Of a stretch of DNA of 62,828 bases, positions 60,406 to 62,828 are shown piece by piece. Positions within the stretch are counted from its first letter, which is position 1; every line of letters starts with the position of its first letter. The notes below the pieces were generated by a model that had not been told where the DNA came from, made no database searches, and saw only the letters and a list, made by a program, of their open reading frames with translations. The position numbers and the translations under genes were made by a program. Source of the DNA: Streptomyces sp. 8L (GTDB taxonomy: Bacteria > Actinomycetota > Actinomycetes > Streptomycetales > Streptomycetaceae). The stretch covers positions 16,615 through 79,442 of the forward strand of contig NZ_JAIUKE010000003.1 in the NCBI RefSeq assembly GCF_020176795.1, given 5' to 3'.

Positions 60406-60882
60406 TCAGGCGACGCGCCCGTACCAGACCTGCTTGGTCCAGATGTGTTCGAGCCGCACCGAGGAACCGGTCTTCGGCGCGTGCCAGATCCGGCCGTGTC
60501 CGGCATAGATGCCGACGTGGTACGCGTACCCGCCGCTGTGGAAGAAGACCAGGTCGCCCTTGCGTCTGGTGGCCGCGGAGACGTGCTTGCTGGCGTTGTA
60601 CTGCTGCTGCGTGGTGCGGGGCAGCGATTTGCCCGCCTTCTTGTACGAGTACACGGCGAGGCCGGAGCAGTCGAAGCTGCGGGGGCCGGTCCCGCCCCAG
60701 TGGTACGGCGCCCCCGCCTTGGAGGCGGCGATGTTCACCGCCCGGGTGGCGATCGCCGAGGCGGCGTGCGCGTCGGGCACCGTGCCGGGGACGACCAGAG
60801 AGCCGCCGACGGCTGCGAGCGTGAGGGCCGAGACGGTGCCGGCGCGTGAGAACAGAGACGGGACATGAACCTGCGCAGTCAT
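60406..60882 (-). CDS. Secreted NlpC/P60 peptidoglycan hydrolase
   Basis: A 158-residue secreted cysteine peptidase that cuts stem peptides of peptidoglycan. A signal peptide covers about residues 1-41 (a Leu/Ala/Val core ending in AHA). The NlpC/P60 domain holds the catalytic cysteine in FDCSGLAVYSY near residue 70 and the histidine in YAYHVGIYAGHG near 121. GAAGGG precedes the start. There is no LysM or SH3 domain, so it is a minimal enzyme. A c-di-AMP-type riboswitch lies directly upstream and should set its expression. Confidence 0.92.
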   Translation of the reverse strand: MTAQVHVPSLFSRAGTVSALTLAAVGGSLVVPGTVPDAHAASAIATRAVNIAASKAGAPYHWGGTGPRSFDCSGLAVYSYKKAGKSLPRTTQQQYNASKHVSAATRRKGDLVFFHSGGYAYHVGIYAGHGRIWHAPKTGSSVRLEHIWTKQVWYGRVA

Positions 60883-60898
60883 GCGCAACCCTTCGTCA

Positions 60899-61045
60899 GC
60901 CGCCTGTGAAGGATGACCTGTCGGGTTCGGGCCAACGAAGGTGCCCGGCCGCCGAAGCGGCTTCACCCCGAGGAGCGGTCGCGTCGCCGCGCCGGTCCGT
61001 AACGCTCGGGTCCTCCACTCCTGCCGATCCACTCGTGTTCGCACG
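60899..61045 (-). ncRNA. ydaO/yuaA (c-di-AMP) riboswitch upstream of the NlpC/P60 gene
   Basis: On the minus strand the leader has the conserved elements in order: GGAGTGGAGGACCCGAG, a variable GC stem, CGGGGTGAAGCCGC, GGCCGGGCACC, then TTGGCCCGAACCCGACAG and a closing CAGGCGG. These match the core of the ydaO class, which binds cyclic di-AMP and in Streptomyces commonly precedes cell-wall hydrolase genes such as rpf and NlpC/P60 genes. It ends about 17 bases before the start codon. High c-di-AMP would be expected to reduce expression. Confidence 0.78.
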
Positions 61046-61392
61046 AAGTCCGGTACGGCGGCAGGACTCGGCGTCCGCCCGGACCGCCTCGCCAGGTGGC
61101 GAGGGCTTGCGAGCTGTCGCAGGGATACTCACCCGCCGCCGGACGATTTCCGAGTTGAAACGGCGATATGTGAACCTCGTCACATTTGCGCCATTCGTGA
61201 CTCCGAGGGGCCGTCAGGACGGAGCACGGAACGCTCGCAGGGCCGCGCACCTGCGGGACTGTCCCCTGCGCGCGGCGGACGCCCGGACCTCTCGCGCAAC
61301 CGGGACGGCGGCCCTGGCGCCCGGCCCGACTGGTCCGAACGGGAAAGCTCCCGCGAGGCCGGCTGCGCCGTCCGGGCGACCGCGCACGGCCC
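61046..61392. other. Upstream region of the riboswitch, no gene seen
   Basis: No supported gene in this 347-base region. It must hold the promoter of the NlpC/P60 transcript; an AT-richer patch at 61145-61200 (reading AAACGGCGATATGTGAAC on the plus strand) is the best place. No clear -35/-10 pair is proposed. Confidence 0.45.
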
Positions 61393-61761
61393 TCAGGCCC
61401 CCGGCTCCGGCGGCAGTGCCACCCGGCCGGCCCGCCGCTCGCCGTCCAGCACCCGCAGCGCCCTGGCCAGCGTGCTCGTATGCAGTTCCGACTCGCCCCG
61501 CGCGTGCATGCGGGCGAGCGCGTCCCGCAGCTCAAGGGCGCGGGCGGGCAGTGCCTGCGCGGCGCGCAGCGCGCCGTACGTGTCGGTGCCGCGGCCCGGA
61601 TTGATCCGGGCGATCAGGTCGACGACGGCGAGGTAGCCGTCCACGACGTCGCACTCGGCCCGTGTCAGCGCGGGCAGCGGCGGCAGTTCGGGCGGGAGCA
61701 CCGGGGGCTCACCGTCCAGCGCGCGCGGTGCCCGGCCCGGCACCGCGGCGGTCCACGACAT
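61393..61761 (-). CDS. Small conserved protein downstream of and overlapping the ClpP-like gene
   Basis: A protein of up to 122 residues. After a proline-rich start it has a helical core [20 protein letters not shown], then [20 protein letters not shown] and a tail [19 protein letters not shown]. No known catalytic motif. ATG 61761 lies inside the ClpP-like gene (53-base overlap); a GTG at 61701, just after that gene's stop and behind GGTGAG, is an equally good start. The coupling suggests that it works with the ClpP-like protein, perhaps as a partner or adaptor; that is inference. Confidence 0.65.
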   Translation of the reverse strand: MSWTAAVPGRAPRALDGEPPVLPPELPPLPALTRAECDVVDGYLAVVDLIARINPGRGTDTYGALRAAQALPARALELRDALARMHARGESELHTSTLARALRVLDGERRAGRVALPPEPGA

Positions 61762-62350
61762 GGTCCACGAGCCCGAAGTCCCGCGCGGCGTCCGCGTCCA
61801 GCACGGTGTCGCGCTCCAGGGCCTCCGCGATCGACGCGGCGTCCCGGCCCGTGTGCAGGGCCAGTGCCTGCGTCAGGAACGTCCGCTGCCGCACCAGTTC
61901 CTCGGCGTGGATCATCAGGTCCGACGGCTGTCCCTGGATCGGCTCGGTCACCGACGGCTGCTGGAGCACGATCCGTGCGCCCGGGAGCGCCATCCGCTTG
62001 CCGGGAGCGCCCGCCGCCAGCAGGACGGCCGCCACCGAGGCGACCTGGCCGAGGCAGGTCGTCGCCACGTCGCAGGAGATCACGCGCATCGCGTCGTAGA
62101 TCGAGGTCATGGCCGTGACGGAGCCGCCGGGGGAGTTGATGTACAGCGAGATGTCCTGATCGGGCCCCGCGTACTCCAGATGCAGGAGCTGCGCGATCAC
62201 ATCGTTGGCCGAGGTCTCGTCGACAGGAGTGCCGAGGAAGACGATCCGGCCCTCCAGCAGCTTCGAGTACGGGTCGAGGGTGCGTGTCCCGTAACTCGTG
62301 CGCTCGGTGAACTCCGGCAGGACGTACCGGGCCGACGGTGGTTGCTGCAT
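61709..62350 (-). CDS. ClpP-like protein lacking the catalytic histidine
   Basis: A 213-residue member of the ClpP serine protease family, starting [20 protein letters not shown]. The substrate-binding strand ([20 protein letters not shown]) and the nucleophile region ([16 protein letters not shown], Ser at about residue 110) are kept, and the RD aspartate appears in [17 protein letters not shown]. The catalytic histidine should be in the block RIMIHQP; here it reads [10 protein letters not shown], with Gln. The charge-relay is therefore broken and the subunit is likely inactive, comparable to ClpR of photosynthetic organisms, and would act in mixed complexes. It is transcribed away from a Phd-like antitoxin gene. 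Confidence 0.88.
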   Translation of the reverse strand: MQQPPSARYVLPEFTERTSYGTRTLDPYSKLLEGRIVFLGTPVDETSANDVIAQLLHLEYAGPDQDISLYINSPGGSVTAMTSIYDAMRVISCDVATTCLGQVASVAAVLLAAGAPGKRMALPGARIVLQQPSVTEPIQGQPSDLMIHAEELVRQRTFLTQALALHTGRDAASIAEALERDTVLDADAARDFGLVDHVVDRRGAGPGTARAGR

Positions 62351-62370
62351 GGACTGCCCCTCCGTAAAGA

Positions 62371-62398
62371 ACGTACAGAATGCACAGGACGTACAGAA
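62371..62398. promoter_or_regulatory. Direct repeat ACGTACAGAA in the ClpP-like/antitoxin promoter region
   Basis: ACGTACAGAA occurs at 62371-62380 and again at 62389-62398, 18 bases start to start, in the 62 bases between the divergent ClpP-like and Phd-like starts. The spacing puts both copies on nearly the same helix face. A dimeric regulator, possibly the Phd-like protein itself, could bind here and affect both genes. Confidence 0.5.
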
Positions 62399-62412
62399 CT
62401 ATGATGGGGACT

Positions 62413-62700
62413 ATGGCCCACGAGATTCCGGTGACGCAAGCCCGTGCCGAGTTCGCCGAACTGATCAACCGCGTCGTCTACGGCAACGAGCGCGTGGTCG
62501 TCACCCGGCACGGAAAGCCCCTGGTCGCCCTGGTTTCCGCGGCTGACCTGGAGTTCCTCGAAAACACCGAGGAGGCGGAGCAGGAGCAGGCCGTCCGCTC
62601 CGTCTCCACCGTCCACGACGTGCCGTCCGCTCCCGGCGAACGGCCGCGGTTCGGCATCGCCGCCCATTACACGGGCGAGCACCGCGGCACCCGCGAATGA
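62413..62700 (+). CDS. Phd/YefM family antitoxin-like protein
   Basis: A 95-residue Phd/YefM protein: the N-terminal dimerisation and DNA-binding part is MAHEIPVTQARAEFAELINR, continuing VVVTRHGKPLVALVSAADLEFL, followed by a disordered tail. Two earlier in-frame ATGs (62401, 62404) could also serve; none has a good ribosome site. A toxin would normally follow, but the sequence turns to poly-G four bases after the stop, so the partner, if any, is lost. The position beside a ClpP-like gene is notable because antitoxins are Clp substrates. Confidence 0.85.
   Translation: MAHEIPVTQARAEFAELINRVVYGNERVVVTRHGKPLVALVSAADLEFLENTEEAEQEQAVRSVSTVHDVPSAPGERPRFGIAAHYTGEHRGTRE

Positions 62701-62828
<128 letters not shown>

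Overview
The window reads as a chromosome segment of a Streptomyces-like actinomycete. GC is very high, genes are closely packed, several genes appear leaderless (a -10 box 6-8 bases before the start codon), TTA codons are almost absent, and the order purB - CNNM pair - bioD/bioA/bioB - bioF - ClpP-like is the kind of gene order seen in this genus. Both ends (1-127 and 62701-62828) are poly-G-rich sequence that looks like assembly filler, so the first gene is cut.

Region 1 (128-16.9 kb) is mostly core: a cut PdxA-family gene, a secreted GH47 alpha-mannosidase, a RibD/DHFR-like reductase, a CoA-binding protein, a YigZ protein, the sbcD-sbcC repair nuclease operon, a DUF885 protease-like gene, an ACT+GNAT fusion, a VOC protein, a GntR/HutC regulator with a DasR-type palindrome in front, and a ROK repressor. 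Region 2 (16.9-22.1 kb) is a decayed zone: 34-base paired repeats, adenosine deaminase, a headless P-loop kinase fragment, IS256 and IS5 transposase remnants, and one intact LAxTG-anchored surface protein.

Region 3 (22.1-47.6 kb) looks like a laterally acquired accessory island and is the most interesting part. An MFS pump, aldehyde dehydrogenase and SDR lie opposite a MmyB-type regulator. A seven-gene leftward operon (DJ-1, TPP enzyme, NTF2-like, DJ-1, AGE-family barrel, GlgX, STAS) starts head to head with a rightward glgE-treS-maltokinase operon. Two diverged IS701-like proteins follow, then a five-gene operon of NTF2/SnoaL-like proteins, a GMC oxidase and a glyoxalase-fold protein. TTA codons in one IS701-like gene and in the GMC gene suggest bldA-dependent, late expression. 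The gene set connects trehalose/maltose-1-phosphate/alpha-glucan turnover with sugar-oxidising and carbonyl-handling enzymes and has no PKS, NRPS or other standard biosynthetic core. I infer, but cannot prove, an undescribed sugar-derived metabolite pathway or an alpha-dicarbonyl-handling system.

Region 4 (47.6-62.7 kb) is core again: leaderless purB, an SGNH hydrolase, a CNNM/CBS pair, a GNAT protein, a ribbon-helix-helix antitoxin with a degenerate Fic/Doc partner, a VOC gene lacking a start codon, the complete bioD/bioA/bioB and divergent bioF genes with a palindromic candidate operator, an anti-sigma-like ATPase, an NlpC/P60 hydrolase behind a c-di-AMP (ydaO) riboswitch, a ClpP-like protein that has lost its catalytic histidine, and a Phd/YefM antitoxin-like gene.
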